A stretch of 64,000 nt of DNA, from the NCBI GenBank assembly GCA_963575645.1, contig OY754464.1, positions 32,255,501 through 32,319,500 on the forward strand, in the 5' to 3' direction. Within the stretch, counting starts at the first letter, position 1. Each line of letters starts with the position of its first letter. Of the stretch, positions 45,033-57,005 are shown piece by piece. A model generated the notes under the pieces. It was not told the DNA's origin. It ran no database searches and worked only from the letters and a program-made list of their open reading frames with translations. The position numbers were made by a program, and so were the translations under genes. Source of the stretch: Xanthostigma xanthostigma. Taxonomy: Eukaryota; Arthropoda; Insecta; Raphidioptera; Raphidiidae.

Positions 45033-46744
45033 ATTTACTGTACTAGCATATTATACCGCTATATAAACAACTTGCTGTAGTCCAAATGAAAGTTACAAAC
45101 ATACATACATACAAACTTACAAGTGAAGTTAATATAAAGCGTGTAAAATAAGTAGGTACTCCGAGACATTGTTTTTATTCACATCTGCAAGTATATCACA
45201 CATATGAGGATAAAAATACGTAGTAATTCGTCCATAAATTTGTTTATTGACGAGTAACCAGACGTTAATCAAAAATTTGAAAAATACATAGTATTAAACA
45301 AATCAAATTATTAAATATGTTTCCTTCCGTGTTTCCATTCTTGTGCAAAGTTCATATCCAAAGAATATTTAGTAGGTACCAATATTTCATATTATATTTA
45401 ATTTTTTATTCATAATTTGCTCTTTGAATAAATAAGCTATACATAAGTGTAGCAGTGACACCTATTCCAGTAGATGACAAAATTTAGGCGCTGAAAATTC
45501 AAAATTTAAAAACTACTTCAATTGACTACCATAGCTGAAATACTGAAAATTTTTTATCAATTAAAATATTTTAACGCCTACATTGCTATAAGAATTTCGA
45601 TTTTAAAACATCTACCTTTGATGTTACATTTGAGAATGTTACGGTATAATAATTATTTTTATAATAAGCAAAGAAAGTGCTTGTTCCCAATTTCATTTAT
45701 AATTTAAAAAAGAATTTTTAAATAAAAGTACATATTGAAAAACTTTTTTTACAGTTAGAAACGCGATTTCCTTTCATCAATACTCAAGGGCCTTTTAAAA
45801 TAAAACGAAAACAATATAAAATATTGCGTATTGTTTCATTGAAATTTTAAATTTAACTAGCTACAGAATTGCGAATAACGAAATATTTTATATATCGTTT
45901 AAAAAACAAAAAAGTAAAGAGAAAATTGTATCTTATAACAAATATTGATTTTCTTTCTAAAACATACACCGAGCAAGGGGATGTCACTTACTCTCGCTTT
46001 ATAATTTTCAAATAAACATTTTAGTGTACGACGTTTTAACAGTTTGCGATATCTTTTATTTCAAGTATAAGGACCAGTCTTTTTACAAATGAACACTGTT
46101 TTGTTACACAAACAAAAAAAAACCACCAATAAATTATAAACTTTTTATATTATCATAGACTGTAGATATTTTAACATGGAGATTAAACATTTTAAGGGGT
46201 TACATGGATTTCGAAGATTAAAACAAAGCAAATTTTCTCAATTTTTTTAATATAAAAAATGAATTATTTTATTCAATTTTGAACTGTGTAACAGAGCAAT
46301 GCTTTAATAATATTTTGTAAAATTTTCAATGAAAAATTTTGAAAATTCTCCCAATGGAACCAGGTTTTCTTAGACTCATTAAAAGAAGGTATCCTTTAAT
46401 CTCTATACGATTTTATCTATATGTGCAAAATTTCAAAAAGATCGGCACATTTGTTTTGGAGAAATCTTATCCACCGACTTCAAATATAGTTTTGAGAAAA
46501 AAATAATTTTTATTTCTACAAACACCTGCTACTCGATCATCTCTACTAATTTTATGTGTCTGCTTTTTGCAAAAAAATGAGTAAAAATTCATATCGAACA
46601 CGTAATAGCTTCTAAGAAACCTCTTGGTTCAACAAGCAACATGAAACTAAAATGTTTAATAAAGGTAACTAAACCCTTAGAAAAACTGACTAACAATAGC
46701 TAAGAAGCTGTCTCAATATACCTGTAATGCGCTTGGTCGGCTGC
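45033..46744. other. intergenic DNA, no gene seen
   Basis: Contains a family F scrap near 45,240 ('gagtaaccagacgttaatcaaa') and long AT-rich tracts. Nothing else was identified. Confidence 0.4.
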
Positions 46745-47160
46745 GTCTAATGAGAGGATTTTCCAAAAGCTCTCTCTTCTAGAATTTTACTCTGATTGAC
46801 TTGAAATTTTGGGGAAGTATTCTTGATATGTTGTACTATTAGGTGAAAAAAACCGATTAAGTTCGAGTCGGACTCGTGCACCAAGGGTTTCGTACACACT
46901 TGTTGGTATGTAAATAGTTTGTCCATCACGGGAATCGAGTTTCAAAGATTTTTCCTGCTTACCCGTTGGAAAACTGTTGCCACCATTCATCGACAAACGT
47001 CGCGGTCAGTTTGCCAACTAAGCGTGTAATTGCAATGAGTTCAGATGGATTACTGAAGTATATTGTACCTCGTGGCTATATCTGATAGGCTAGTCATCGT
47101 ACCGTGTTGTATGCGAGAGTTCTCACACTGTGCTGTATAATCGCACCGGTAGAACTGTTA
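46745..47160 (-). repeat. partial copy of family H
   Basis: The inverse of the right half of 22,082-22,682: GGCAAACTGACC, GATGAATGGTGGCAACAGTT, CTCGATTCCCGTGATGGACA-like and CGAGTCCGACTCGAACTTAA blocks in the same order. Confidence 0.65.
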
Positions 47161-47186
47161 CTATTTACGTGCGTACCATGTTGTTA

Positions 47187-48049
47187 TCTATATATATAAA
47201 AATGAATCCCTATATCCCTTGGTCACGCCATCACGCGTGAACGGCTGGACCGATTTCAATATTTTTTTTTGTTGTGTTTGTTATTGTCAGGAGAAGGTTC
47301 TTATATGACAGAAAAAATTTAAAAAATTGCCTATATTTATATCTATATATGTAAAAATGAATCCCTATATCCCTTGGTCACGCCATCACGCGTGAACGGC
47401 TGGACTGATTTCAATATTTTTTTTGTTGTGTTTGTTATTTTCAGGAGAAGGTTCTTATGACAGAAAAAATTTAAAAAATTGCGCGGAAAAAGAGAAAATT
47501 TAAGAATCCTTATTTAAGAAAACTTAACAACCATATATCTAGATCGAGGATGTAAAAAAACTGAATATCGTTTAAAACAAATGCTTTTTTTTTCGAGCAC
47601 GACGGCGCAGCCGGAGTGAACCCTCGAAATAGAGCAAGTGTTTTAAAGACCAGTTATCCTAACAGATGGCGATACCTGTTGACTGGATTGAGTGAATATT
47701 CAATAGATGGCGCAACGTTTCATCGAGCACGACGGCGCAGCCGGAGTGAACCCTCGAAATAGAGCAAGTGTTTTAAAGACCAGTTATCCACGAATACTTT
47801 ACGCTATTTCTTTTCGAGCACGACGGCGCAGCCGGAGTGCTCGAAATAGAGCAAGTGTTTTAAAGACCAGTTATCCACGAATACTTTACGCTATTTGTTT
47901 TCGAGCACGACGGCGCAGCCGGGGTGCTCGACATACACACATATACGCCCATGTATATTTTAAATAGCTAGCAATTAATAAAATAGATAGATAGATAGAT
48001 AGATGTGCCAATTATATATATAGATTACGAAGTCCGCCGGGTCAGCTAG
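47187..48049 (+). mobile_element. nonautonomous Helitron with complete termini
   Basis: Starts TCTATATATATAAAAATGAATC after an A and ends TCCGCCGGGTCAGCTAG before a T. The 5' end is tandemly duplicated (second start at about 47,342). The interior has four copies of 'cgagcacgacggcgcagccgg' each followed by 'aatagagcaagtgttttaaagaccagttatcc', and a (GATA)n tract (about 47,984-48,004). Related Helitrons are at 6.7 and 32.2 kb. Confidence 0.88.
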
Positions 48050-48114
48050 TGATATATAAACATTTTTTTTTGTGATATAACTACAAATTTACGGTTTTCG
48101 GATTTTTTCCTTTA

Positions 48115-48270
48115 CTTGTGCTGTAAGACATTGCTTCTTGCCAAATTTCATGATTCTAGGTCAACTATAGGTTTTGATTCCCAAAAGTCTTGACAGACAA
48201 ACAGGCGGACAACAAAGTGATCCTATAAGCCTTATAGGATCACTTTGTTGGAACCCTTATAGTATAAGGG
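48115..48270 (+). repeat. family M fragment with palindromic end
   Basis: Contains 'gccaaatttcatgattctaggtcaac' and ends with inverted copies of AACAAAGTGATCCTATAAG around GCC, followed by a second small palindrome at AACCCTTATAGTATAAGGGTT. Confidence 0.55.
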
Positions 48271-48700
48271 TTCCTTTTTTCCCTTTGAGCTACAAAAAAT
48301 GAATTTTTTGAAGTTTCTAAACGCATGTAACTCTTTAAAAATATTATGTTCATGTCATCTTCATGAAATTCAACAGCAAATATGCAAAACAAGCTACCAA
48401 ATTGTGTTCAATTTTAAATTTATTTTTATTTGTGACTACGCATGACACGCTGATGCTTTTTAATACTCGACGCAAAAAGAAGGGATGTTTCAAGCCGTTG
48501 TCTCTATGTGATAGCTTAGTTCAAAACGGATAAACCGATTTCTATGCGTGTTTTCGTTTGTTAAAGTATGATTGTGAGATTGTTCTTAGCTATAGAGTTT
48601 AGTTTAAAATAAAAATAATTCGAGAAATTATTTAATTTGAATAATTACTGACAAGTAGGTTGCCTTATAGTTCTCCAAATTTTAGCAGCAACGTTATATA

Positions 48701-49421
48701 CAGTATGGTTTTTGAAAAACCGAACACCCTTTTATTTCTTAGAGGAAGGGCTTTCGAAAAAAAAGTTTCGGACAAAAGTTACAGGGAATCAAGGGGGAAG
48801 AACAGTGATGTAGTTTTTTTTCCGTTTGGTGGAGGTGTCTCCAAAATATCAAGGTCACCTACGCTTTCTTAAATACGACCCTGTATTTTTTATCTAGGAT
48901 TATTGTTCTTTGGGTCAAAGAGATCAACTCTTGTACCAAACATTTTTGGATTTAATGCCATCGTGAACCGCTGTTTTTTTTTCTTTTTTTTTTTTTTTTT
49001 GATTTGATGCCATCGTGAACCGCTGTTTGATTCTCAATTCATCCCGTTTCCTATTTTAGTGGATTGTGTGAGTCTTAAAAACTTTTTCAGGGGTTTTTCC
49101 TACTCACATAATCCACTAAAATAGGAAACGGGATGAATTGAGAATCAAACAGCGGTTCACGATGGCATCAAAACCAAAAATGTTTGGTACAAGAGATGAT
49201 CTCTTTGACCCAAAGAACAATAATTCTAGATAAAAATACAGGGTTGTATTTAAGAAAGTGTAGGTGACCTTGATATTTTGGAGACACCTCCACCAAACGA
49301 AAAAAAAACTACAACACTGTTCTTCCCCCTTGATTCCCTGTAACTTTTGTCCGAAACTTTTTTTTCGAAAACCCTTCCTCTAAGAAATAAAAGGGTGTTC
49401 GGTTTTTAAAAAACCATACTG
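48701..49421. mobile_element. family E palindromic element, long form
   Basis: Ends CAGTATGGTTTTTGAAAAAC...AAAACCATACTG, flanked by TA. The whole 721 bp folds back on itself (arms about 330 bp) with a central hairpin around GTGAGTCTTAAAAAC. It matches the nested element at 26,699-27,179 plus extra internal arm sequence that the shorter copy lacks on its left side. Confidence 0.8.
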
Positions 49422-49914
49422 TATATATTTTAGTTTAGTTTAAAAAGTACAAAATAAAAATCAAATTAAAACTTTTAAAAACCCTGATCTAGTAATACTA
49501 CCTTGTTAAAAAACTATGAAATGATTGAAAAAAAAACGGTCGAACTCTATAATATAAAAGTTTTAATTTATTTTTCAAATTATATTTCTTAAGGTAGTTT
49601 GGTAGCCAAATGACTTAAACTTGACCCTACATTTTTTTATATTTATTCAAAAGATTATAATTAAAGGCATTTACAGAAAAAGAATCAGATTTTTTGACCA
49701 CACCGTTTAAGAGATATATTAAAGTTATACAAAAATACACGAGCCGTTATGAGTGTTCTTGTTTAATAACTCCGGAAATTGAGGGTTTGTAAAAAATTGA
49801 CAAACTTGACCCCACAAAAATAACTTTTTAATGGATAGGACGATGTCTGAAATACACACTGCAAAAGTTTCAGAATAATTTACAACGTACTTTTGATTTT
49901 ATTAATTTTTTAAT

Positions 49915-50700
49915 AGGCCCCACTCACGATCACACTTCATGCAACAGTTCAGTGTTCAAACTTATAGTTCAGTGAAGCATGATAGTGTGTGGGACAAATA
50001 AACACTGAAACCAATACTGAAGTCAAGCATGAACTCATCAAATGCATCTTGATTTTTGAACGACTTCAGTGTTCAGTGTTCAAGTAAACTGTTGTGTGTG
50101 TGGGTGTTTTTCAGTTCAGTTTTTGGAGTTCTGTGTTTTGTACAACCAGAAGCCAAAAATCTCAATGATGCTGCCTTTCTTGTGCAGAAATAGATTTTCA
50201 CATATTTGTGTCCTGGTTCTTAATAAATAGGGTAACTAATTCCAGTAAATAATTGTAAGTTAATTCATTCATTCGTAAATAATTATTGCAATCAAGCGGC
50301 TCAAGTTGTAATTCATTAATCAAATAAACATGACTTCTTGAATCACGCATTTCTTACCAATTTTTCACCCATATTCTTCTTTTTTTTTCTTATTTCTCTG
50401 TTTTAAATACAATCCCATAGCTCTGAACAGCCAATCCTCACCATTTAAATTACTCATTTAGTTCTTATTAATGAACTATACTCTATAGTATAATATTATA
50501 GTGTGTATATAATATAATATATCTTATGTATCTATACTCGACGCGTGTATGCCAACAACTGAACCAAATTGAACACAAAAAATTTAAAAAACTGAGCAGT
50601 TTGCATGAACTGTGTGTGGTGCCAGTCAGTCTTTCGATTAATCTGTCCAACTTCACTGAACACTGAACTGTGGCATGAAGTTTGATCGTGAGTGGGGCCT
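49915..50700. mobile_element. 786-bp MITE abutting the Penelope-like ORF
   Basis: Terminal inverted repeats AGGCCCCACTCACGATC, followed on each side by ACTTCATGC-ACAGTTCAGTG; subterminal GTTCAGTGTTCA repeats in both orientations. No ORF. The Penelope-like reading frame is open right up to the right end, so either the MITE entered the retroelement or the retroelement's truncated 5' end landed beside it. Confidence 0.72.
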
Positions 50701-52797
50701 ATAATACTGGCATGTAGCCTCTATCTCTGTTGTTTATCTCCAATTCTTACAAATACTCATGAAAAATCTTGTATCTACAATTTTACGAATACTCAGTTAC
50801 CAGAGGATGTGAAGAGGATTCTATGTCTGGAACCAAATTTTGGAATACCAATTACAAACAAGGAAGTTCCTTCACATGTGTTAATTAAAGATTTAGAATA
50901 TGGGTTTGATTTTCTTGATATAGAAGGTGCAGACGCAACAACATTAGCAGAAGAGAAAAACAATTTAAGATCAAGGGCCATCAATGTTATTCATAATTTT
51001 TACAAGTATGATAAGTGTGATAAAGATAACAGAAGTATTCTGAAAGATTATAAATCAACGAAAAAATTTCTCAAAGACAATCAGCATTTAATAATTAAAT
51101 GCTGATTGTCTTTGAGAAATATAATTATTATATCACGAGCTGATAAAGGTTATAGTACTGTGATTATGGAAAAAGATGAGTACACTACGGTAATGAAAAC
51201 AATGGTGGGAGATATTTCTACATACAAATTGCTCAATAAAGATCCTACTACTCAATTCCAAAATAAGAGTAATGTTTTAGTATCCCAGATGAAGGAGAAA
51301 AATCTCATTGACAAAGATACCGAGAAACAATTAAAAACACACAATGCAGTTCCACCGAAACTTTATGGCTTGAGAAAAGTTCATAAACAAGGTTGCAAAC
51401 TAAGACCTGTAGTAAATTGCATTGGGTCTCCTTGTTATAAGTTGGCGAAGTGTTTACATCAATTATTAAGTCCTTTAATTACAGACTTTAAACATAACGT
51501 AAAGAACTCGTATTGTTTTGTGGAATCTTTAAGAGGAATTAAGTTGAATCCGAATTATAATCTGGTGTCTTTAGATGTAACCTCCCTTTTCACAAATATA
51601 CCTAAAGAATTGGTTTTAAAAATTGTTAAAGAAAATTGGCACACATGGTCAAAGAAAATTAACATAACTCTTTACTTGCTCATTGAACTTATTTGATTTT
51701 GTTTTGACTCAAGTTACTTCAGCTACGATAATTATTTCTACCTCCAACTTGATGGCAGCGCAATGGGAAACCCAGCGAGTCCTGTCTTAGCCAACATCGT
51801 GATGGACTACATAGTTTCCAAAGTGTTGGAAACTTTACCATATAAAATCCCGATACTAAAAGTTTATGTGGACGACACTTTCATTGCAGTTCCCGATGAT
51901 AAAATTGATGACTTATTACAAAGGTTTAATCAGCTTAATGAGAAGATCCAATTCACTATGGAGAAGGAAGTTGATAAATCAATCCCATTTTTAGACACAT
52001 TAGTAACACGTTCAGCTTCAGGAGAATTAAGAACGAATTGGTATATGAAACCATCGCATTCAGGCAGGCTTCTGAATTATCGCTCAAACCATTCAGTACA
52101 GCAGAAAATTAGTGTTATAAAAAGCTTGTTACACAGGGTAACAAAATTAAGTCACCAAGACTACCATAATGACAATTTTAAGAAAGTTGAAAATATCTTA
52201 AAAGCAAATAATTACCCTGTCAATTTTATACATCAATGCATCAATAAGTTTATAGACGACCAAAATCACCCAAATAACACGTTGGATACTGTGGCTGAAA
52301 GAACTAACTTTACCAAAATGTATGTTAGATTTCCATTCGTCAAGAATTTATCCTACAAGATCAACAGACTATTTTCTAACACAAATATCAAGTTGGTGTT
52401 TTATAACATAAATAAATTAGACAGGTTATTCACAAGTCTTAAAGATAAAACACCTATTTTACATCAATCTAATATCATTTATAAAATACCTTGTGAATGT
52501 AGTAAGTGTTATGTGGGGCAAACAAGACCGTTACTGAAACATAGAATTTACCAACACAGAATGGACTGTAGAAACATAAATTTATTAAGTGATAATAAGA
52601 CCGCGTTGTCATCTCATCATTTCGACACTGGACATAAATTTCTATTTAACGAAGTTCAAATACTAGATAAAGAGTCAAATTGGAAGAAACGTAATATCAG
52701 TGAAATGTGTTTTATTAGAAAAAACAATTCTATTAATTATAGAACAGACACTCAAAATTTAAGTGGTCAGTACAACTATATTATGAAATTGAACTAA
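50701..52797 (+). pseudogene. Penelope-like element: reverse transcriptase with GIY-YIG endonuclease
   Basis: One reading frame covers about 698 codons with two TGA stops (51,103-51,105 and 51,694-51,696) and no frameshift. In order: a Penelope N-terminal region (LPEDVKRILCLEPNFG), SRADKGYSTVIM, KLYGLRKVHKQGCKLRPVV, motif A SLDVTSLFTNIP, motif B MGNPASPVLANIVMDY, catalytic YVDD (51,865-51,876), FLDTLVTR, and a C-terminal GIY-YIG nuclease of the Cys-containing Penelope type (IIYKIPCECSKCYVGQT, about 52,473-52,523). In an active element the two domains reverse-transcribe and nick the target. The extreme N-terminus is missing. The first stop lies in a palindromic duplication; the second looks like a point change in an otherwise well-kept sequence, so death is recent. 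Confidence 0.9.
51066..51120. repeat. perfect 55-bp palindrome in the Penelope ORF
   Basis: 27 bases (51,066-51,092), a single A, then the exact inverse 27 bases (51,094-51,120). The right arm contains the TGA that breaks the frame. Confidence 0.97.
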
Positions 52798-52960
52798 CTT
52801 TCGAATTTTTAATTTATTTTTATTTTTATTGTTTAAAAAAATTTATACATTACTTGTTGCCATGTTTTTGTCTTATGTACCTTAACTTTTGTTAATTGCT
52901 ATGGTTAGTAATTAATGTTTATTTTCATAATTATTGTTTTAATAATTTTCAACTTGTACT

Positions 52961-52992
52961 TGAAAAAGTCTAAATTTTATAGACGAAACGTC
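52961..52992 (+). ncRNA. degenerate hammerhead-like motif at the Penelope 3' end
   Basis: GTCTA-loop-TAGAC hairpin directly followed by GAAACGTC, as in the stem II plus GAAAC part of the hammerhead ribozymes known from Penelope-like elements. The CUGANGA box expected before the hairpin is replaced by CTTGAAAAA, so catalysis is doubtful. Confidence 0.35.
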
Positions 52993-53243
52993 GTACAATT
53001 AATAAATCTAATATTTGTCCACAATCCTGCGATTTTTTTATTTATAATTATCTCGATGGACACGATATCTAATATATATTACTATAATTATTTAATTATA
53101 AATTGCATTAAATTAAATCAAATAAATTTTTATGAGAATTTCTATTAATTATTCTATTAATATAGGTAACATGATTTGGGTAATTATTTGAGGAAAAAAA
53201 GTCATTTATTTGACTTGGGATTGCGGCCCCCAAACTACCTTAA

Positions 53244-54585
53244 TGTAAAAATTCCAAAATATTTACATTATAAAAATATTAATAAACGTGTCGGCGGCAG
53301 TCGGGTCTGAAGCTGAACACCGGTTCATGAGGTAAGAGGGCGACGGTAAATTCACTGATTTCCGTGGTTTGACGTTCATAAAATGGTATTCATTGTATAT
53401 AGCTCATAAATATATTGCCAGCTGAGGGATTTCATATGGATGAGGCACGCTCATAAGTCACTTTCTTGACCATATTTCCGTGACAAAAAATTTTGCGTTA
53501 CTGAGAACAAAAAAATTTCACTTTTATAACAGTGGTATAGTTTAATTGTATATCCAGAAAAAAATAATAAATTTATTATACCTAGTGAAAAAATATTTTA
53601 ATGGTGGAAGGACGTGTTTATATGGTGGACAATACGTTACTCAGAAGCATAGAAAAGCAATGGTGTTATTTGTTTTTATTTTTTATTCTGAAAACAGAAT
53701 AAGAATTCGCTCAATTGGCATTTTTAATTTTGGTGAATATGTATGCGTATTTTTTGCCTAATTTCACGAATTAGTTACTTCAAAATTAAAATATTATTAA
53801 TACTGAATGTCTGTTCATGTCATACCTCAAAGAATTTTTTATTTATTTTAAAAAATTACGAAAATAAAATAATGTGTTTTGGTATATTTCACTATAACAT
53901 CAGTGTAGGCAAAAACCTGACAGACTCAATTTTTCCATGACTGTATCATATGTGCTATTTCAGCTGATACAGTGCATAGTTACACATCTGTTGTTTATTC
54001 TCATCTGTGTTTCCGACACATCGCAAAACGCCCTATTGTTATTTTTGCACAGTCGCATGTGTTTAAGGAGCAAATATTTATCATTCAACCGAATTTCTTG
54101 TATTGGTTTGTAGCTTATATTAAAATCTTTTGTTATTGTTTTTTTCTGTTTCTATTTTTCTAGTGTTCAGTAGAAAATTCTACCGGTATACTTATAGATG
54201 AATCGTATGCCTTAAAAAAGTAAAAGTTTAAAGATACCAAATGATAATTTTATTCAAAATCTTTGCAGCCGTTTTCTAATCATGCTTGTACAAACAGATA
54301 GACAGAGAAAAATTCAGAAAGAAAACGTACTCTCGAAATAATGAAATTCAGACGAAGGCAGTGTTACCTATACCAATTGGTATAATTCTTACTTCCTGGG
54401 TGTGTTTGAAAGTTTATTAACAATTAATAAATTGAGCCGATTTCGACAAAACCTGAACCAAACTTGATTATTTAAATCTCAGGAGTGCAATAGGGTGCAT
54501 ATTAACATGCTTGCGTCATGACGCAAAAAAGGTGACCTATTAAAACAAAGCAACAAAAATGTGATCGCTCGTGGAAGTTTGGAGA
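53244..54585. other. intergenic DNA, nothing recognised
   Basis: AT-rich with unremarkable 60-70-codon frames. A GC-richer patch at 53,290-53,370 has no coding signal. Confidence 0.4.
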
Positions 54586-54589
54586 TTGA

Positions 54590-56165
54590 CGCATATAATG
54601 ACCCTACATCTGCAAGCAGCGGGTCGACACAAGTCTCCCTTTCCATTTTGTTATTTGACTCCGTTCTATTGTCATACCACCACAACAAAAATCATGCTTG
54701 AGAATGAAATCAAGTTGTAAGGGTGGTATAATTGACTTCAATGATAATGGTGGTGAATTTTAGATAACCTCAAAAATAATGTAAGACTACGTGTTGAACA
54801 TAACATTGAAAAATAGTGATTGTGATGAAAGAAACTATTATAAAGCGATTGTGCACTAAAATGAATATCAAAATAAATTCAGCTGGAAAAAGGCGCCACC
54901 ACCGCTTACTGATATTTAGTAGGTAATTTTAGTTAGTTACTTTTTTATCCAACTCAATTCAGATGGTAATACTTAGAATGGAATATAGTCGAATAAGGGT
55001 CCTATCTTAAAGGCTGCTGCACACGAGGCTGGAAACACTGCTGGGAATTCTGCTGGCCGGCAGGCTGGGTACGAGACTCGCATGCTAGCTCACAAGATAG
55101 ATTTTAAAATTAGAACAGGGGCTATTTTGCTTGCTAGGTCCTCTGCTAGGTATGAGCACGAAACAATCAGGAAAAAGCATCTTGTCACGTGGGCGTCATA
55201 AACAAACGCCCACAAACCTACATGACGTCATTCTACTCAGAGTCAGACAACAGACACGTTTTGCTCTGTGTTTATGTTTGAACTGTCACTGCGCGCGCAC
55301 AACCAGATCTATCCTCGAAACAAGCTTGAAAAGTCGTCTCGTGTGAAGCGAGCACATAAAAGCAATTAAGAAAACCAGCGCTAGACAACTAGTAGTCAAA
55401 ACTAGCAAGGAATCCAGCAGCAAACCCAACCCGTGTGCAGCGGCCTTAAAAGCATTGAGTGTCCAGCCCGTTGTCTGCAAGACAGCTTATGGCCGATTTC
55501 TTCACTCTTGTTTATCTGCTAGATAAAGGCATAAATTAAGATAGATAACCGGTAGATATTTATTTTATGAAGAAATCGGGCATTAGTAGTAAAGAAAATA
55601 AACTTTCTATTAATGCGTGCGATACAATAGGTAACGACTATGCATGATAGGAGTGATTGGTATATTAACGCATCGTAGATAACTTTACACTAGAAAGTGT
55701 CCGTTAGGCTTACGACAAGTGAAAACTGTTGGTACACATATACCAGTGGGTTGACCACTCAATGCTGCTGAATGCTGTTAAATAGAAATCTTATTCGACA
55801 GAGTCTAATATTACCAAATGAATTGAGTTGGATAAACTAACTAAATGTAACAAGAAGTAACTAAATTTCAGTCGAACTTTTAAGTTTTCCCAAGTTTATT
55901 TTGATTTATTTTAGTGCACAATCGCTTTTCATAATAGTTTATAACAATTTCTTTTATCAAAATCACTATTTTTCAATGTTACGTTCAGCACGTAGTCTTA
56001 TCTAAAATTCACTACCATTATTATTAAAATAGATGATACCAATCTTGCCACATGATTTCATTCTCAAACATTATTTTTGTTGTTGTGGTATGACAGTAGA
56101 GCCTCTGCAAATAAGAAAGTGGAAGGGGAGACTTGTGTCAATCCGATGCTTATAAAAACGAGCAG
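54590..56165. mobile_element. 1.6-kb foldback with ~400-bp arms, spacer carrying a MITE
   Basis: Left arm about 54,590-55,000 and right arm about 55,785-56,165 are inverse and diverged (ACACAAGTCTCCC; ACGTGTTGAACATAACATTG-like; TAAAGCGATTGTGCACTAAAA-like; CCAACTCAATTCA). The Harbinger-like element 55,011-55,446 occupies the spacer. Confidence 0.72.
55011..55446. mobile_element. family J MITE, complete, TAA target duplication
   Basis: Starts AGGCTGCTGCACACGAGGCT and ends with the inverse of AGGCCGCTGCACACGGGTT; TAA on both sides (55,008-55,010 and 55,447-55,449). A 3-bp TAA duplication and G/C-rich ends suit PIF/Harbinger. The interior has CACGTGGGCGTCATAAACAA and palindromic GCGTCAT/ATGACGTC words. 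No transposase. Confidence 0.68.
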
Positions 56166-56254
56166 ATTGTATATGCGCATTACAAAATAGGCAAATATGA
56201 GATTTCACAAGATTAAAGTTAGAACAGAAAGATAATTAATTGTTTTTATATTTT

Positions 56255-57005
56255 TTATTACTCATTCGTAATAAAAAATAGTATGTGCAACTCGTGCGGC
56301 ATTGTCGATTACCGCACTAGTTGCACAATATACTATTATTCAACACGCGTGAGTAATATGTAATTTCGGGGCCCTGCTAAATTCGGGAGAAATAATAAAT
56401 TACTTCATGTTGACGCGTAGAGTGCTAATAATGAGCCGTACAGTGTGATAATGAATTTTCTGGACCAATAGAAACGCAGTAGCAAGCCCAAGCGTGCAAT
56501 AATGAAAAAAAACTGCACGCAGCTTCTGAACCAATAGGAACGTGGTAGGCGGTATTGTATATATGAAAACAGCATCGCAATTCAGCGAAAGTCATGGCTA
56601 TCTTGTATGCATCGAGGGCGCTGGGTACGTCAATCAATGAAGTGATTTATTATTTTTCCCTCTTTTATCAGGGCCCCGATTACATATTACTCGTGCTAGT
56701 TGAATAAAATATTATGTGCGACCATTGATCGAAGGAGAATATTCCATTCGCGTGCGTTTTACGCTCATGGAATCTTCTCCTTCTCTCACTAGTCGCACAA
56801 TATACTATTGTCGCACTGAAATTATTGTTTGCCGCACGCAAATTCAGAGTTACCATAGTTATCAATACTGAATGTGACAGCAAAAAATGTGTATTATAAA
56901 ATTGAACATTTGTTGTGGAAATTTTAATTTATTCGTAATAAAAAATAGTATGTGCAACTCGTGTGACATTGTCGCACTAGTTGCACAATAGACTATTTAT
57001 TTACG
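56255..57005. repeat. cluster of palindromes around a 342-bp inverted-end element
   Basis: The hairpin AATAGTATGTGCAACTCGTG...CACTAGTTGCACAATATACTATT occurs at 56,276-56,337 and again at 56,943-56,996; a related one with GTGCGACC...GTCGCAC is at 56,716-56,806. Between them GAGTAATATGTAATTTCGGG at 56,351 and its inverse ending at 56,692 bound a further element with TTCAAC-CG extending the pairing outward. No coding. Confidence 0.65.

Larger units (their letters stand above)
49593..53239. mobile_element. TTAA-flanked composite element containing a Penelope-like retroelement
   Basis: GGTAGTTTGG begins the interval and its inverse CCAAACTACC ends it; TTAA lies directly outside both ends (49,589-49,592 and 53,240-53,243). 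After a 2-base difference the two ends again share GCC. TTAA duplication is typical of piggyBac-like and a few other DNA transposons. The interior holds a MITE (49,915-50,700) and a Penelope-like element (50,701 to about 53,030), so it is probably an old nonautonomous element that later received insertions. Confidence 0.6.

Noticed and set aside
47580-47930. CRISPR-like array (four copies of a 21-bp motif with spacers)
   Set aside because: Spacers are themselves repeated sequence, the organism is an animal, and the copies lie inside a Helitron.
50692-51105. Secreted protein with an N-terminal hydrophobic segment beginning at a GTG
   Set aside because: The first codons belong to the end of the adjacent MITE; the rest is the Penelope-like N-terminal region, so the apparent signal peptide is an artefact.
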